A stretch of 64,000 nucleotides of DNA from Paenibacillus faecalis (GCF_900289175.1 NZ_LT985747.1:2197912-2261911), one strand, 5' to 3'; shown: positions 17,159-25,929, counted from the first letter of the stretch. The notes: generated from the sequence alone by a model not told the origin. Made by a program: numbers and translations.

Positions 17159-18100
17159 ATGATAGAACGTAATGTTGTAATAGGCATTGATGGAGGTGGA
17201 ACGAATACAAGAGTCATGGTATGTGATCTACAGGGGAACGAGCTTGCTTATGCAAAGGGAGGCTGCGCTTCCAAGTATAAGGACGAGAAAGCGTCTGATC
17301 ATGTAAAAGCTACGATTGAGGATGCACTTGCGAAGGCAGGACGAGTTTCAACTGATGTGGTCATGCTTGTTGCTGGAATTGCAGGCTACGAATCAGAAGC
17401 TGATGATGCATGGATTACACCTTTCACTGACTTGCCGGGACTCGATTGTACAAAGCTACACTTGAATAACTCGGACATTGCTCACGCCGGAGCACTTCAA
17501 AATAGGCCAGGTATTATTGCTATCGCCGGAACGGGTACCATGATCATGGGCATCAATGAACATGGCAAGCGCATTCGGAACTTAGATTATCATCAATACG
17601 CATATAGCGCCGCACGTCACCTCGCCTATGATGCTGTGTATGAAGTGCTTGCAGGCCATCAAGATGATTCAAACAAGACGCTGATCACGGAAATGCTTCA
17701 ATATTGGCAAGCGAGCAGCTTGGAGCAATTGCAGGAACTTGCCAGGCAAGGCTTCCATCCCGATAAGATGAAGCGCGATCAACGGTTCGGGCAGTTCGCT
17801 CCACAAGTAACAAGAGCCGCAGAACTGGGTAGCAGTGTTGCAAAACGTGTATGCAACCGCGCTGCAGAGCAGCTCCGATTGGGTATTGAGCTTGTAGGAA
17901 CCAATTTTACTCAACAAAACATTGAGGTCGCTCTGATCGGCAGCGTCATCTGCAGCCCCTATATGAGGGGTAAGCTGACAGAGTTGCTAATGGCAAATGA
18001 AAGTAAACAATATCGCGTAGTTGAAACGAAGTACCAGCCTGTAGTCAGCGCCATTCTTCTAGCCTATAAGGCGCTGGGCATCCGTACAAGTAAACTTTGA
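17159..18100 (+). CDS. BadF/BcrA-type ATPase, N-acetylglucosamine kinase-like
   Basis: 313 residues of the ASKHA fold. The phosphate-1 motif GIDGGGTNTRVMV is at residues 8-20, the adenosine-side motif AIAGTGTMIMG near residue 122. The length fits the BadF/BadG/BcrA/BcrD family that includes N-acetylglucosamine kinases. ATG 17159 is chosen because AGGAGGTG lies 5 bp upstream; an upstream TTG would put the ribosome site inside the gene. It follows the broken nucleoside hydrolase, so a salvage pathway for sugars or nucleosides is possible. Confidence 0.85.
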   Translation: MIERNVVIGIDGGGTNTRVMVCDLQGNELAYAKGGCASKYKDEKASDHVKATIEDALAKAGRVSTDVVMLVAGIAGYESEADDAWITPFTDLPGLDCTKLHLNNSDIAHAGALQNRPGIIAIAGTGTMIMGINEHGKRIRNLDYHQYAYSAARHLAYDAVYEVLAGHQDDSNKTLITEMLQYWQASSLEQLQELARQGFHPDKMKRDQRFGQFAPQVTRAAELGSSVAKRVCNRAAEQLRLGIELVGTNFTQQNIEVALIGSVICSPYMRGKLTELLMANESKQYRVVETKYQPVVSAILLAYKALGIRTSKL

Positions 18101-18144
18101 ATTTAGATAGTATGATGCTTTGGGCAATAACTTGGCCCCTTTTG

Positions 18145-18168
18145 AAAGTCGCTATTAGCGGTTTTTTT
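18145..18168 (+). terminator. Weak terminator, dispersed-repeat variant
   Basis: AAAGTCGCT-ATT-AGCGGTTTTTTT, a shortened version of the repeat hairpin with a long T-run, after the BadF-type kinase. Confidence 0.65.
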
Positions 18169-18218
18169 AATTTTGTTGTTTTATAAGAGAAGAACGATAA
18201 AATTGTATTAACTGGAAA

Positions 18219-18250
18219 CTTTCTAATTTGATTGTGTTAAGCTTTCTAAT
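18219..18250. promoter_or_regulatory. Direct repeats before the response regulator
   Basis: CTTTCTAAT occurs twice, at 18219 and 18242, offset 23 bp (about two helical turns), just before the regulator start. It is a plausible autoregulatory site. Confidence 0.45.
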
Positions 18251-18280
18251 AGTGATCTCATTTAGAGAGAGGGATGTTAC

Positions 18281-18961
18281 TTGAAAAGATCCGTATTATA
18301 TATTGAAGATAATGAAAAAATCGGCAGTTGGGTAAAAGAAGAGTTGGAACAGCGAGGATTTTCAGTTCAGTGGCTGCTTTCTGGTGAAGGAGCTGAACAA
18401 GAAGTAGATCAGCATGAAATCGTTATTTTAGATATCATGTTACCCGGTTTAGACGGTTTTACGGTGGGAAAACGATTAAAAAAGGCAGCTCCTGCTGTAC
18501 CTATTTTGCTGTTATCTGCTCGAACATCGATAGATGATAAGGTAGATGGTTTACAATTTGCTGATGACTATTTAACGAAACCATTCCATACAGATGAATT
18601 AGTTGCCAGATTAGAAGTGTTAATCCGTCGAAGTGGTGAAAGAACACATTCCGAACGCATTTCACTAGGACATCATATTGAAGTAGATCCAGAAGGACAA
18701 ATGGTACTCAACAAACACACCGGAGAAGAGATTATATTGACCGGGAAGCAACATCAAATTTTAATGTACTTCTTACGCCACCCTAATCAAGTATTACCAA
18801 AAGAACAAATTTATGAAGCAATTTGGGAAGAAGCTTATATAACGGGTGATAAAACATTAATGGTGCATATCCGCAGGCTGCGTCAAAAGTTGGAACGTAA
18901 TCCAGATTCCCCAGAGATTATTGAAACGTTGAAGGGAATAGGCTATCGGGTGAAACTATGA
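18281..18961 (+). CDS. OmpR-family response regulator
   Basis: 226 residues: receiver domain with acidic residues IEDNE (9-13), phosphorylated D51 in ILDIMLPG and the lysine in LTKPFH, then a winged-helix DNA-binding domain ending in ETLKGIGYRVKL. TTG start with GAGAGGG upstream. The last four bases overlap the kinase start (ATGA). With the following ABC genes this looks like a cell-envelope-stress or peptide-resistance module. Confidence 0.93.
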   Translation: MKRSVLYIEDNEKIGSWVKEELEQRGFSVQWLLSGEGAEQEVDQHEIVILDIMLPGLDGFTVGKRLKKAAPAVPILLLSARTSIDDKVDGLQFADDYLTKPFHTDELVARLEVLIRRSGERTHSERISLGHHIEVDPEGQMVLNKHTGEEIILTGKQHQILMYFLRHPNQVLPKEQIYEAIWEEAYITGDKTLMVHIRRLRQKLERNPDSPEIIETLKGIGYRVKL

Positions 18962-19965
18962 AACAGACTAGATCATTATTTCGTCATTTTCTAAAAGGAC
19001 ATTTTCTATTTATCTTTTTTCCTCCAATTGTGCTTATTTTCTTCTCTGCGTCCATTAAGTTTTCTATCAACGAAGATGATTTGAATAGGTTAAATCTATT
19101 TTACTTTATCTTACTTTTATTTGGTTTTATTATGGTCGCATTTGTTGTAATGTCTTGGCTGTTCTTCTTCAGACTTCGTAAACGTCTCATCTGCTTACAG
19201 GAAGTCATGTCATTCTCAGCACAAAATAACTCATTGCCTAAACCCATATCTGTTCAGATGGATCGTATGGATGAAATAGACCAGCTAGGAAGTTCTTTTA
19301 ATTGGATGATTCAGCAACTTGAAGACAGTCGCAAGCGAGAATATGAAGAGGAATTATTACGACATCGACTCATTGCGAATTTGTCTCACGACCTACGAAC
19401 GCCGCTTACCATTTTGAGAGGACATATCACCAGATTAAATAAGGAATCCATGAGTTTAGAAGGCCAAAATTCGTTAACAGAGATGAATCACACGATTACG
19501 AGAGTCGGAGATCTAATGGATGATTTATTTTCTTATACATTGCTTACATCAGGGAAACATCCTTTTGCGCCCGATTCAACCGATATTGGACGTTTAGTAA
19601 GAGCATCTGTTGCAGCGTGGTATCCTGCATTTGAAGAAAAAGAAATTCAGCTCGATGTTGAGTTACCGACAGAGGAGACTTTTTATTGGGAAGCAGATCC
19701 TAAATGGATGACACGGGTTCTGGATAATTTATTTCAGAATATTCTTCGCCATGCAGCGGAGGGGAAATATGCAAACATTGTGGTGGATGTAGAAAAAGAA
19801 AAGATCATCATTGTAGACAGAGGTCCAGGTATGGATCAATCTTCCTATGAGGGTGGAGCGGGGATTGGTTTATCAACCTCAAATTATATGCTGAACAAAA
19901 TGAAGCTGAAAGCTGACTTTACATCCAATGAACATGGTACAAGCATAGTTATTGGTAGAGCTTAA
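18958..19965 (+). CDS. Sensor histidine kinase with short extracellular loop
   Basis: 335 residues: two transmembrane helices (about 15-33 and 47-71) separated by only about 13 residues, a linker with coiled character, the H-box NLSHDLRTPL with H144, and a HATPase domain with NLFQNILRHA, DRGPGMD and GGAGIGLSTSN. A tiny outside loop means the signal is probably sensed in the membrane or via a partner transporter, as in the intramembrane-sensing kinases of Bacillales. Confidence 0.92.
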   Translation: MKQTRSLFRHFLKGHFLFIFFPPIVLIFFSASIKFSINEDDLNRLNLFYFILLLFGFIMVAFVVMSWLFFFRLRKRLICLQEVMSFSAQNNSLPKPISVQMDRMDEIDQLGSSFNWMIQQLEDSRKREYEEELLRHRLIANLSHDLRTPLTILRGHITRLNKESMSLEGQNSLTEMNHTITRVGDLMDDLFSYTLLTSGKHPFAPDSTDIGRLVRASVAAWYPAFEEKEIQLDVELPTEETFYWEADPKWMTRVLDNLFQNILRHAAEGKYANIVVDVEKEKIIIVDRGPGMDQSSYEGGAGIGLSTSNYMLNKMKLKADFTSNEHGTSIVIGRA

Positions 19966-20027
19966 CCTAAAGTTAACCCAGAAGTAAACAGCATGATAAC
20001 CGAGATGTAACTTTGCTTCTTTATAAT
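19962..20027. promoter_or_regulatory. Phased repeat array and -10 box of the ABC operon
   Basis: Five AAC-ending boxes (TTAAC, TTAAC, TAAAC, ATAAC, GTAAC) end at 19966, 19977, 19989, 20000 and 20011, spaced 11, 12, 11 and 11 bp. A TATAAT -10 box follows at 20022-20027 with no good -35. This is the arrangement expected for an activator of the OmpR/PhoP type, presumably the regulator encoded just upstream. Confidence 0.65.
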
Positions 20028-20057
20028 AAGAACCATAACAGAAAGGAAGTGTTATGG

Positions 20058-20771
20058 TTGCTTACCATTAATAACCTAGTCAAACATCGCGGAACTCAAA
20101 AAATCTTATCAGGCATAAGCTTTAAAGCTAGACCAGGTAGAGTAACTGGTTTTTTAGGTCCAAACGGGGCAGGTAAAAGTTCAACACTTCGCATCCTGCT
20201 TGGATTAGATCGTGCCACCTCAGGAAGTGCACTCATTAATGGGAAGCCATTCGCAGAATTACATAATCCTCTAGCAACCGTAGGGGCTGCACTTGATGGA
20301 TCTGGAGCTCACCGTATGCGAACAGGGCGGGCACACCTAAACTGGATTGCTTGTGCCGCAAGATTGCCTCGCTCACGTGTCGAGGACGTTCTGGATATAG
20401 TAGGACTTACTAATGCAGCTGATAAAAGAGTTGGGAGTTACTCCCTTGGTATGGGAAAGAGACTTGGAATGGCAGCTGCACTACTTGGTGATCCAAAAAT
20501 ATTGATATTAGATGAACCCGTAAACGGGCTCGATCCAGAAGGAATTCGCTTTATCCGGACTTTTTTACGTAAACGGGCTGAGTCTGGAAACACGGTGTTA
20601 CTATCCAGTCATCTCATGGGGGAGCTTGCAGAAACTGTGGATGATGTGGTGATTATTAAGCGTGGAAAAATCGTTGCTGATGGAGCATTGGAAGAAGTCA
20701 TAGGTAAGCATGCCACGCTAGAAGAAGCCTATTTTGCCCTAACATCTGAACAAGCAGGTGATGCTAGATGA
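20058..20771 (+). CDS. ABC transporter ATP-binding protein
   Basis: 237 residues from TTG 20058 (MLTINNLVKHRG), preceded by AAAGGAAG; longer frames add residues without a ribosome site. Walker A is GPNGAGKSS, the signature region reads YSLGMGKR, Walker B is ILILDEP, and the switch histidine is in LSSHLMGE. The signature is of the SLGM type seen in ABC-2 exporters of the lantibiotic-immunity and drug-resistance class. It overlaps the next gene by 4 bp. With two permeases it should form an exporter or immunity pump controlled by the adjacent two-component system. Confidence 0.92.
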   Translation: MLTINNLVKHRGTQKILSGISFKARPGRVTGFLGPNGAGKSSTLRILLGLDRATSGSALINGKPFAELHNPLATVGAALDGSGAHRMRTGRAHLNWIACAARLPRSRVEDVLDIVGLTNAADKRVGSYSLGMGKRLGMAAALLGDPKILILDEPVNGLDPEGIRFIRTFLRKRAESGNTVLLSSHLMGELAETVDDVVIIKRGKIVADGALEEVIGKHATLEEAYFALTSEQAGDAR

Positions 20772-21517
20772 GAGCATTCAACGCGGAACTATCTAAATTG
20801 TTCTCCCTGCCAGGCATCTGGCTTGCCTTTCTCATTGGAGCATTTGCCCCAGCGGTCATTGCTGCCTTGGACAGTATCGTAGAAAAAGAGGAGATTATAG
20901 CTGGAGTCAGCACACGGCTATCGGAAGTTGGCTATATTGGATTAGGTCTTGGAGTACAAGGTGTCATTATCCTTGGTGTGCTTGCTGTCAGCAGTGAGTA
21001 TTTGACAGAGAGTAGTGAAACTGGCGGAGGACAACAGATTACAACAAGCTTAACTGTTGTCCCATCAAGGCTTCATTTTTTGCTGGCAAAAGCAGGCGCT
21101 GTAGCCGTAATTAGCATACTGCTTAGTATTGTTGCTATTATAACAACGGTTTCAGCAACCAATCTTATTCTTGGCCAATACGTCCCTGCATTCGAAGCAT
21201 CTAGACTTATCGGCGCAGTTTACTACTGGACATTCACTGCTCTTATAGCGTTTGGGATGACTGTTATAACTAAAAATGGCATAATCCCGCTTGCTGTGCT
21301 CATCATTAATTCATCCGTTGTATCATTTAGTGTCCTGCTTTCTAAGGTGACAAAGTTGGCGTTTTACTTACCGGATCGGGCTGGCCTTGATATGTTTATG
21401 TTGATGAGCGACAGATTCCACACCCCGTTCAGAGGCGGTTTAATCATGACTGTGTGGGTAGCCGTATTTTTCATTGTGGCCATTATTATTTTTCATAGGA
21501 GGGACGTTGCGGTATGA
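20768..21517 (+). CDS. ABC-2 type permease subunit 1
   Basis: 249 residues with about six membrane helices. It opens MRAFNAELSKLFSLPGIW, typical of ABC-2 permeases that begin with a short amphipathic helix, and ends with an arginine-rich HRRDV. Overlaps at both ends (4 bp each) show tight coupling with the ATPase and the second permease. Its partner at 21514 has the same plan but low visible identity, so the pump is probably a heterodimer like LanE/LanG immunity pairs. Confidence 0.87.
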   Translation: MRAFNAELSKLFSLPGIWLAFLIGAFAPAVIAALDSIVEKEEIIAGVSTRLSEVGYIGLGLGVQGVIILGVLAVSSEYLTESSETGGGQQITTSLTVVPSRLHFLLAKAGAVAVISILLSIVAIITTVSATNLILGQYVPAFEASRLIGAVYYWTFTALIAFGMTVITKNGIIPLAVLIINSSVVSFSVLLSKVTKLAFYLPDRAGLDMFMLMSDRFHTPFRGGLIMTVWVAVFFIVAIIIFHRRDVAV

Positions 21518-22272
21518 GTGTCTCTTCTAGTAAAAAGCTAACCTATATCCTTCGTGCTGAACTGGGTAAATTAGTTACACTACCCTTGATATGGCACACT
21601 CTTATTGGTGCATTCATTCTTAATTTAGTTTTAGCCGCTGCGTTTACTTCTGCGGGTCTTCAAGAGGCATCCGGAATGCAAAGTATACTGAATATAGGAC
21701 TGGCTTCAATGGGCTATCTTCAAGCAGGGTTCATTATTCTTGGTATCTTAGCTACTTGCTCGGAGTATACTGGCGGGCAGATTCGAACTACTTTAACCAC
21801 GATACCTTGGCGTGGGTTTCAATTATGTACAAAGCTTTTGGCTTTGGTGATGATCACCGTTCCTGCGGCGTTTATTATAGCTGCATCAGGTGTCCTATAT
21901 ACTTTCATTATGATGAGAGACACAACAGTCGTGATCCAAATAGACACAATGCTTAGGACATTACTGGGAGCAACAGGCTATCTAACATTAACCACACTTC
22001 TCAGTACAGCTATTGGCGCTTTATTAAGACGAACCACTCCTGCTTTAGTGATACTGCTTGGTTATTATTTCATTGTCAGTCCATTATGGAGAGATTATCT
22101 ACCTGGTATTAGAAATTATTTTCCGGATACAGCCGGGTACTATATGTTTATGCCGACTTCATCTGATGAAATAAATGTCCTTAGCCCATTGCAAGGGACA
22201 GGTATTTCTATGTTATGGACAATGTTCTTTTTCACAGTAGCTATTGTGTTTTACCGTAGACGGGATGCCTAA
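21514..22272 (+). CDS. ABC-2 type permease subunit 2
   Basis: 252 residues, about six membrane helices, opening LTYILRAELGKLVTLPLIW and ending FYRRRDA. Same architecture as the preceding subunit. Last full gene of the regulator-kinase-ABC unit. Confidence 0.87.
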   Translation: MSVSSSKKLTYILRAELGKLVTLPLIWHTLIGAFILNLVLAAAFTSAGLQEASGMQSILNIGLASMGYLQAGFIILGILATCSEYTGGQIRTTLTTIPWRGFQLCTKLLALVMITVPAAFIIAASGVLYTFIMMRDTTVVIQIDTMLRTLLGATGYLTLTTLLSTAIGALLRRTTPALVILLGYYFIVSPLWRDYLPGIRNYFPDTAGYYMFMPTSSDEINVLSPLQGTGISMLWTMFFFTVAIVFYRRRDA

Positions 22273-22320
22273 GAAAAATGTTAAATTCAAAATAAATCAC
22301 AATTGAGAAGGAGGAGACAC

Positions 22321-22401
22321 ATGAAGGAGCATGACAACCTTATCGTTATAGAATTCAAGAAACAAGCGAAAGACTTTTCAAATCAGGCATTATCTTTCTG
22401 A
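22321..22401 (+). pseudogene. SAM methyltransferase N-terminal stub
   Basis: 26 codons, MKEHDNLIVIEFKKQAKDF then SNQALSF and stop. The start of many class I SAM-dependent methyltransferases reads similarly. It has a very strong AAGGAGGAG ribosome site. The gene body is gone; a terminator follows 25 bp later. Confidence 0.5.
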
Positions 22402-22425
22402 ATGGAATAAGATTCCAATCATTAT

Positions 22426-22452
22426 AAAGCCGCATTTTATGCGGTTTTTTTT
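22426..22452 (+). terminator. Rho-independent terminator
   Basis: AAAGCCGCAT pairs with ATGCGGTTTT (two G-T pairs), followed by further Ts. Confidence 0.8.
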
Positions 22453-22549
22453 GCTTGAGGCTGAATTCCAGATATAGCGTTAGCCAGAAGGGCTTGTCGT
22501 CATAAGCTGCCGGACATGCAAATAAAAAATCATGTGAGAGCAAACATTA

Positions 22550-22605
22550 TTGACAACTTAGCTACTGAGTGTTACTTTATAGCAGTAGTAAGTATCACTT
22601 GATAC
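22550..22605 (+). promoter_or_regulatory. Promoter and operator of the PadR operon
   Basis: TTGACA at 22550-22555 and TACTTT at 22573-22578 have a 17-bp spacer. Inverted repeat CTACTG/CAGTAG (22562-22588) spans the -10 box, and GTATCA-CT-TGATAC follows at 22592-22605. Autorepression by PadR is likely. Confidence 0.6.
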
Positions 22606-22637
22606 CAGTCATACAGAATAGTGAAGGGTGATTATAC

Positions 22638-22964
22638 TTGGAAAACCTAACGGAAATACTCAAAGGGGTGCTTGAGGGCTGCGTCCTTGAAATTATAAGC
22701 CGTAACGAAACCTACGGTTACGAAATCACACGGCAGCTGAACGCTCTCGGCTTCACAGATGTTGTGGAGGGAACGGTGTATACCATCTTGGTCCGGCTTG
22801 AAAAAAACAAGCTCGTACAAGTCACCAAAAAGCCCTCAGACATGGGGCCGCCGCGCAAGTTTTTTGCGCTCAATGAAGCGGGGTACGAAGAGCTGCAAAG
22901 GTTCTGGGAAAAATGGGAGTTCGTATCATCCAAAATTAACGAGTTAAAGGAGAGAAAGCAATGA
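22638..22964 (+). CDS. PadR-family transcriptional regulator
   Basis: 108 residues with the PadR winged helix: LKGVLEGCVLEIISRNETYGYEI, the recognition region and VEGTVYTILVRLEKNKLV, then a short C-terminal dimerisation helix. TTG start with AAGGGTG upstream. The ATGA overlap with the next gene shows coupling. In this common gene order (PadR, DUF1048, DUF1048, ABC ATPase, permease) it represses the transporter operon; here the transporter part has decayed. Confidence 0.92.
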   Translation: MENLTEILKGVLEGCVLEIISRNETYGYEITRQLNALGFTDVVEGTVYTILVRLEKNKLVQVTKKPSDMGPPRKFFALNEAGYEELQRFWEKWEFVSSKINELKERKQ

Positions 22965-23308
22965 ATTTTTGGGAGAAAATCACTGGCAATGACATGACAA
23001 AAGAGTTCAAAGCTTTTGAATTGCGAGTCAAAAAACTGCCGGCTGATTATCAAGCGGCATGGGAAAAAGTGAATGCCTATCTTTGGCAGCACTCCGATTT
23101 CACCGGTCGAAACCTTATGCCAATTTTTGAAGGTGTGATTAGCCTGTTCGAAGAAACGGCGGCAGATGGTCAACGTGTTCAGGACGTGCTCAGTGACGAT
23201 ATCCGAAGCTTCTGCTCTGCGCTGGCCAGTGAAGCAGGGGCTAAGTCTTATCGCGACAAGTGGCGCGATCAGCTTAACCATAATATCGCTAAAAAACTAA
23301 GTGAATAG
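22961..23308 (+). CDS. DUF1048-family protein, first
   Basis: 115 residues, helical and soluble, opening MNFWEKITGNDMTKEFKAFE with the middle EGVISLFEETAADGQRVQDVLSDDI; this pattern matches DUF1048 proteins found after PadR regulators. The function is unknown; a partner of PadR or of the ABC exporter is usually assumed. The following paralog is 10 bp away. Confidence 0.85.
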   Translation: MNFWEKITGNDMTKEFKAFELRVKKLPADYQAAWEKVNAYLWQHSDFTGRNLMPIFEGVISLFEETAADGQRVQDVLSDDIRSFCSALASEAGAKSYRDKWRDQLNHNIAKKLSE

Positions 23309-23318
23309 GAGGGTAAAC

Positions 23319-23654
23319 ATGAGAATACGAGAGATGTTTGAAGCTAAAAAAGAGTGGCGAGCACACATGGCGCGTGTCAAATCGCTCCCGCAGGATTATC
23401 AAATTGTCTATAATGAGATCCAAAAATATATCTTCAAGGTTGGTCCAGTGGAACTAAACGATGGGATGGGATTGCTCTCGGGCATTGTCGATCTATTCGA
23501 AGAAGGCGCTGCCTCGGGAAAAGGTGTGCTTGAAGTGACGGGCAGAGACGTAGCGGCTTTCTGCGATGATCTAATCCAAGATACAAAAACTTACGATGAC
23601 ATCTTTCAAGAATCTGAATCTGTTAGATGGGATCGGGATGGAAAAAGCGATTAA
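23319..23654 (+). CDS. DUF1048-family protein, second
   Basis: 111 residues from ATG 23319, chosen because AGGAGGG lies just upstream; a longer GTG-started frame would include the ribosome site. Shares GIVDLFEEGAASGKGVLEVTGRDVAAF with the preceding paralog. Its end overlaps the ATG of the decayed ATPase at 23638, preserving the original operon arrangement. Confidence 0.85.
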   Translation: MRIREMFEAKKEWRAHMARVKSLPQDYQIVYNEIQKYIFKVGPVELNDGMGLLSGIVDLFEEGAASGKGVLEVTGRDVAAFCDDLIQDTKTYDDIFQESESVRWDRDGKSD

Positions 23655-23985
23655 AGTAAGTGGTCTGCTAATTAGTCCGACCGAACGCCGCAGTAGATGA
23701 AATGCTGACCGGACTCGACCAGAAATACGCATTGAGGTGTGGAGGATCGTCAAGGAGCTGGCGGATGGCAGCACGACGATTCTCCTGACCACCGCAATAT
23801 TTAGAGGAAGCCGAGCAGCTGCCGACCGAGTAGCCATTCTTCATAAAGGTAGAATAGTTCTGAACGGCACCTTGCAGAGCAAAAAAAGCTGTTCCATCCA
23901 CCGTGGAGTATGTGGAGAAACAGCCGTCATTAAAGGGGTCCCCACCGAGTCGATGCCCCAGATCGTCCGCCCCTTTGCTGTTAAT
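23638..23985 (+). pseudogene. ABC transporter ATPase, collapsed by deletion
   Basis: The first ten codons MEKAIKVSGL are a normal DrrA-type ATPase start. Immediately afterwards the sequence jumps to the region after Walker B: LTGLD, VWRIVKELADGSTTILLTT and, in another frame, LEEAEQLPTE followed by RVAILHKGRIVLNGTL. Walker A, the signature and Walker B are missing. It was the exporter ATPase of the PadR/DUF1048 operon; the permease gene is gone. Confidence 0.8.
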
Positions 23986-23986
23986 A

Positions 23987-24511
23987 TTAATTGTCTATCA
24001 CTTCAAAGATATAGGGTGTATTGCGATAATGATGCCCATAATTTAGCCCATAACCTGCTATGAATCTGTCTTCGATGACAAACCCTTTATAATCTACATC
24101 GATATCTGCTTGTCTGCGTGAGGGTTTATCGAGTAGTGTACAGGATTTTAAGCTTTTGGGCTTTTTCTCTTTAAGATACTCAAACACCGTTTTCATCGTG
24201 TGACCTGAATCCAAGATGTCATCCACGATCAGGACATCATATTCTGATAGATCCAGTGCGAGATTAGATGAAATGTTGACCTTCCCCGTACTAGCTTTTT
24301 CAAAGCCATAGCTTGATGTTTCCATAAATTCTACCCTAACAGGGACCGTTATATAACGAACAAGGTCAGCTGTGAAAATAAAACTCCCCCTTAATAACGA
24401 AATAATCAGGAGATTATTATCATCGCCTCGGTAGTCTTGAGAGATCATACCAGCCAGTTCTCTGACCTTAACGTCAATATCTTCTTTTTCAAACAGTATA
24501 TTTTGTTTCAT
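23987..24511 (-). CDS. hpt: Hypoxanthine-guanine phosphoribosyltransferase
   Basis: 174 residues, the usual length. The PRPP-binding motif VLIVDDILDSGHTM is at about residues 92-105, the flexible loop region METSSYGFEKASTG around 63-76, and LLRGSFIF near 40. It salvages hypoxanthine and guanine in the cytoplasm. ATG 24511 is preferred over GTG 24514. It lies 39 bp after the purine permease on the same strand, so uptake and salvage are co-expressed. The housekeeping hpt copy is usually next to tilS and ftsH, so this is likely a second, permease-linked copy. Confidence 0.92.
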   Translation of the reverse strand: MKQNILFEKEDIDVKVRELAGMISQDYRGDDNNLLIISLLRGSFIFTADLVRYITVPVRVEFMETSSYGFEKASTGKVNISSNLALDLSEYDVLIVDDILDSGHTMKTVFEYLKEKKPKSLKSCTLLDKPSRRQADIDVDYKGFVIEDRFIAGYGLNYGHHYRNTPYIFEVIDN

Positions 24512-24550
24512 CACTTATTCCACCATCCCTATCCTGATTCATTGAAACCG

Positions 24551-25837
24551 CTAAAAGACAAATTGAGTAGCAAAATTACTAATAAAAAGTATGGCAATGA
24601 TGTAAAGGGCAGGGTGAACCTCTTTCCCTTTCCCCATAAGTAGCTTAATCAGCGGATATAGAATAAAACCGACTGCCATTCCATCCGCAATGCTATAAGT
24701 TAATGGGATTAATACAATAATTAAAAGTGCTGGAATGCTCTCTGTTAGATCTTTCATGGATATGCTCACAATATTTTGCAGCATAAGAAGCCCTACTAAT
24801 ATGAGAATTGGCGAGACTGCACTAGCCGGAACGATCTTGATTACGGGAATAAACAGTATGGAAGCAAGAAACATAAAGCCAGTCACAATACTCGTTAACC
24901 CGGTTCTTCCGCCGGCTGTAATCCCGGCAGCTGCTTCAACGGATGCTACAGTGGGACTTGTACCGAATATTCCAGAAGAAAGAACTGAAACAGCCGTAGC
25001 TTGAAGTGACTTCTTACTGCTTTCAGGGCGGTTTATCATGTTGCTATGTCCATGAATCAGCCCGATATTTTCAAATATAATGACCATCGCAAAGGTGAGG
25101 GAGGTTATCCAGAAAATAATATTCCCTGCTTGATCCCAAGATATTTGACCAAACACAAGAAGGTATTCATCAAAAGAGGGCATGGATAAAGAGGCTCCCT
25201 CTAAAGAAGCTCCTCCAAGCCAAAACGATAGAAATGAAGTGATGATGATACTTAGTAATAGATTGCCTGGTACATTCTTGATATATAGAACGATTGTAAT
25301 AATCAAACCGATAAAGGTGACGATTATCGTCGGGCAGCTTAAATCCCCAATGGCAAGAAGTGTATGCTCACCGCTAATGATGATGCCAGCATTCTCAAAA
25401 CCAATTAGGATCAACAAAATTCCAATCCCTATGGTAATGGCTTCTTTCAAGGAAGCAGGAATTGCAGTAGTAATTACCTTCGCTAATGGTGTAAAGGCTA
25501 CCACTACAAAAATCAAACCAGAAACCAGGACCACTGTCAACGCTTCCTGCCAGGTAAAGCCCCCAGATTGAACAATGGTGTAGGTAAACATCGCATTAAG
25601 ACCCATACCAGGAATAATGATAAAAGGGGTATTGCCCCAGATTCCCATCATCAAGCATCCAATAAAACTACTTAATATGGTTGCAATTATACCTGCCTCC
25701 ATCGGGATACCTGCTACAGCCAAAATCGTGGCATTGACAATAATAATATAGGCCACAGTTATAAAGGAAATTAAACCAGCAGAAATCTCTCTTCCAATCG
25801 TTGTATTGTATTTATTAAATTTGAATAAACGCTCCAC
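24551..25837 (-). CDS. NCS2/AzgA-type guanine-hypoxanthine permease
   Basis: 428 residues from GTG 25837, chosen because AAGGAAGG is 9 bp upstream; the longer TTG frame has the ribosome site touching its start. It is a polytopic membrane protein with GREISAGLISFITVAYIIIVN at the start, PGMGLNAMFTYT in the substrate region and GTSPTVASVEAAAGI, all typical of the AzgA/PbuG branch. It imports guanine and hypoxanthine. Upstream is a divergent LysR regulator whose operator overlaps the shared promoter region. Confidence 0.92.
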   Translation of the reverse strand: MERLFKFNKYNTTIGREISAGLISFITVAYIIIVNATILAVAGIPMEAGIIATILSSFIGCLMMGIWGNTPFIIIPGMGLNAMFTYTIVQSGGFTWQEALTVVLVSGLIFVVVAFTPLAKVITTAIPASLKEAITIGIGILLILIGFENAGIIISGEHTLLAIGDLSCPTIIVTFIGLIITIVLYIKNVPGNLLLSIIITSFLSFWLGGASLEGASLSMPSFDEYLLVFGQISWDQAGNIIFWITSLTFAMVIIFENIGLIHGHSNMINRPESSKKSLQATAVSVLSSGIFGTSPTVASVEAAAGITAGGRTGLTSIVTGFMFLASILFIPVIKIVPASAVSPILILVGLLMLQNIVSISMKDLTESIPALLIIVLIPLTYSIADGMAVGFILYPLIKLLMGKGKEVHPALYIIAILFISNFATQFVF

Positions 25838-25901
25838 GTTAATCAACCTTCCTTACGGTGAATATCAAATGAATCGGAAGTAAATCATAACATGGACTTA
25901 A

Positions 25902-25929
25902 CTATTCGAAAAATATATAATTTGAATAG
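25902..25929. promoter_or_regulatory. Inverted repeat between purine permease and LysR genes
   Basis: CTATTC at 25902-25907 and GAATAG at 25924-25929 form an inverted repeat in the 123-bp divergent promoter region, with AT-rich DNA between. It is the likely LysR-type binding site. Confidence 0.55.
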
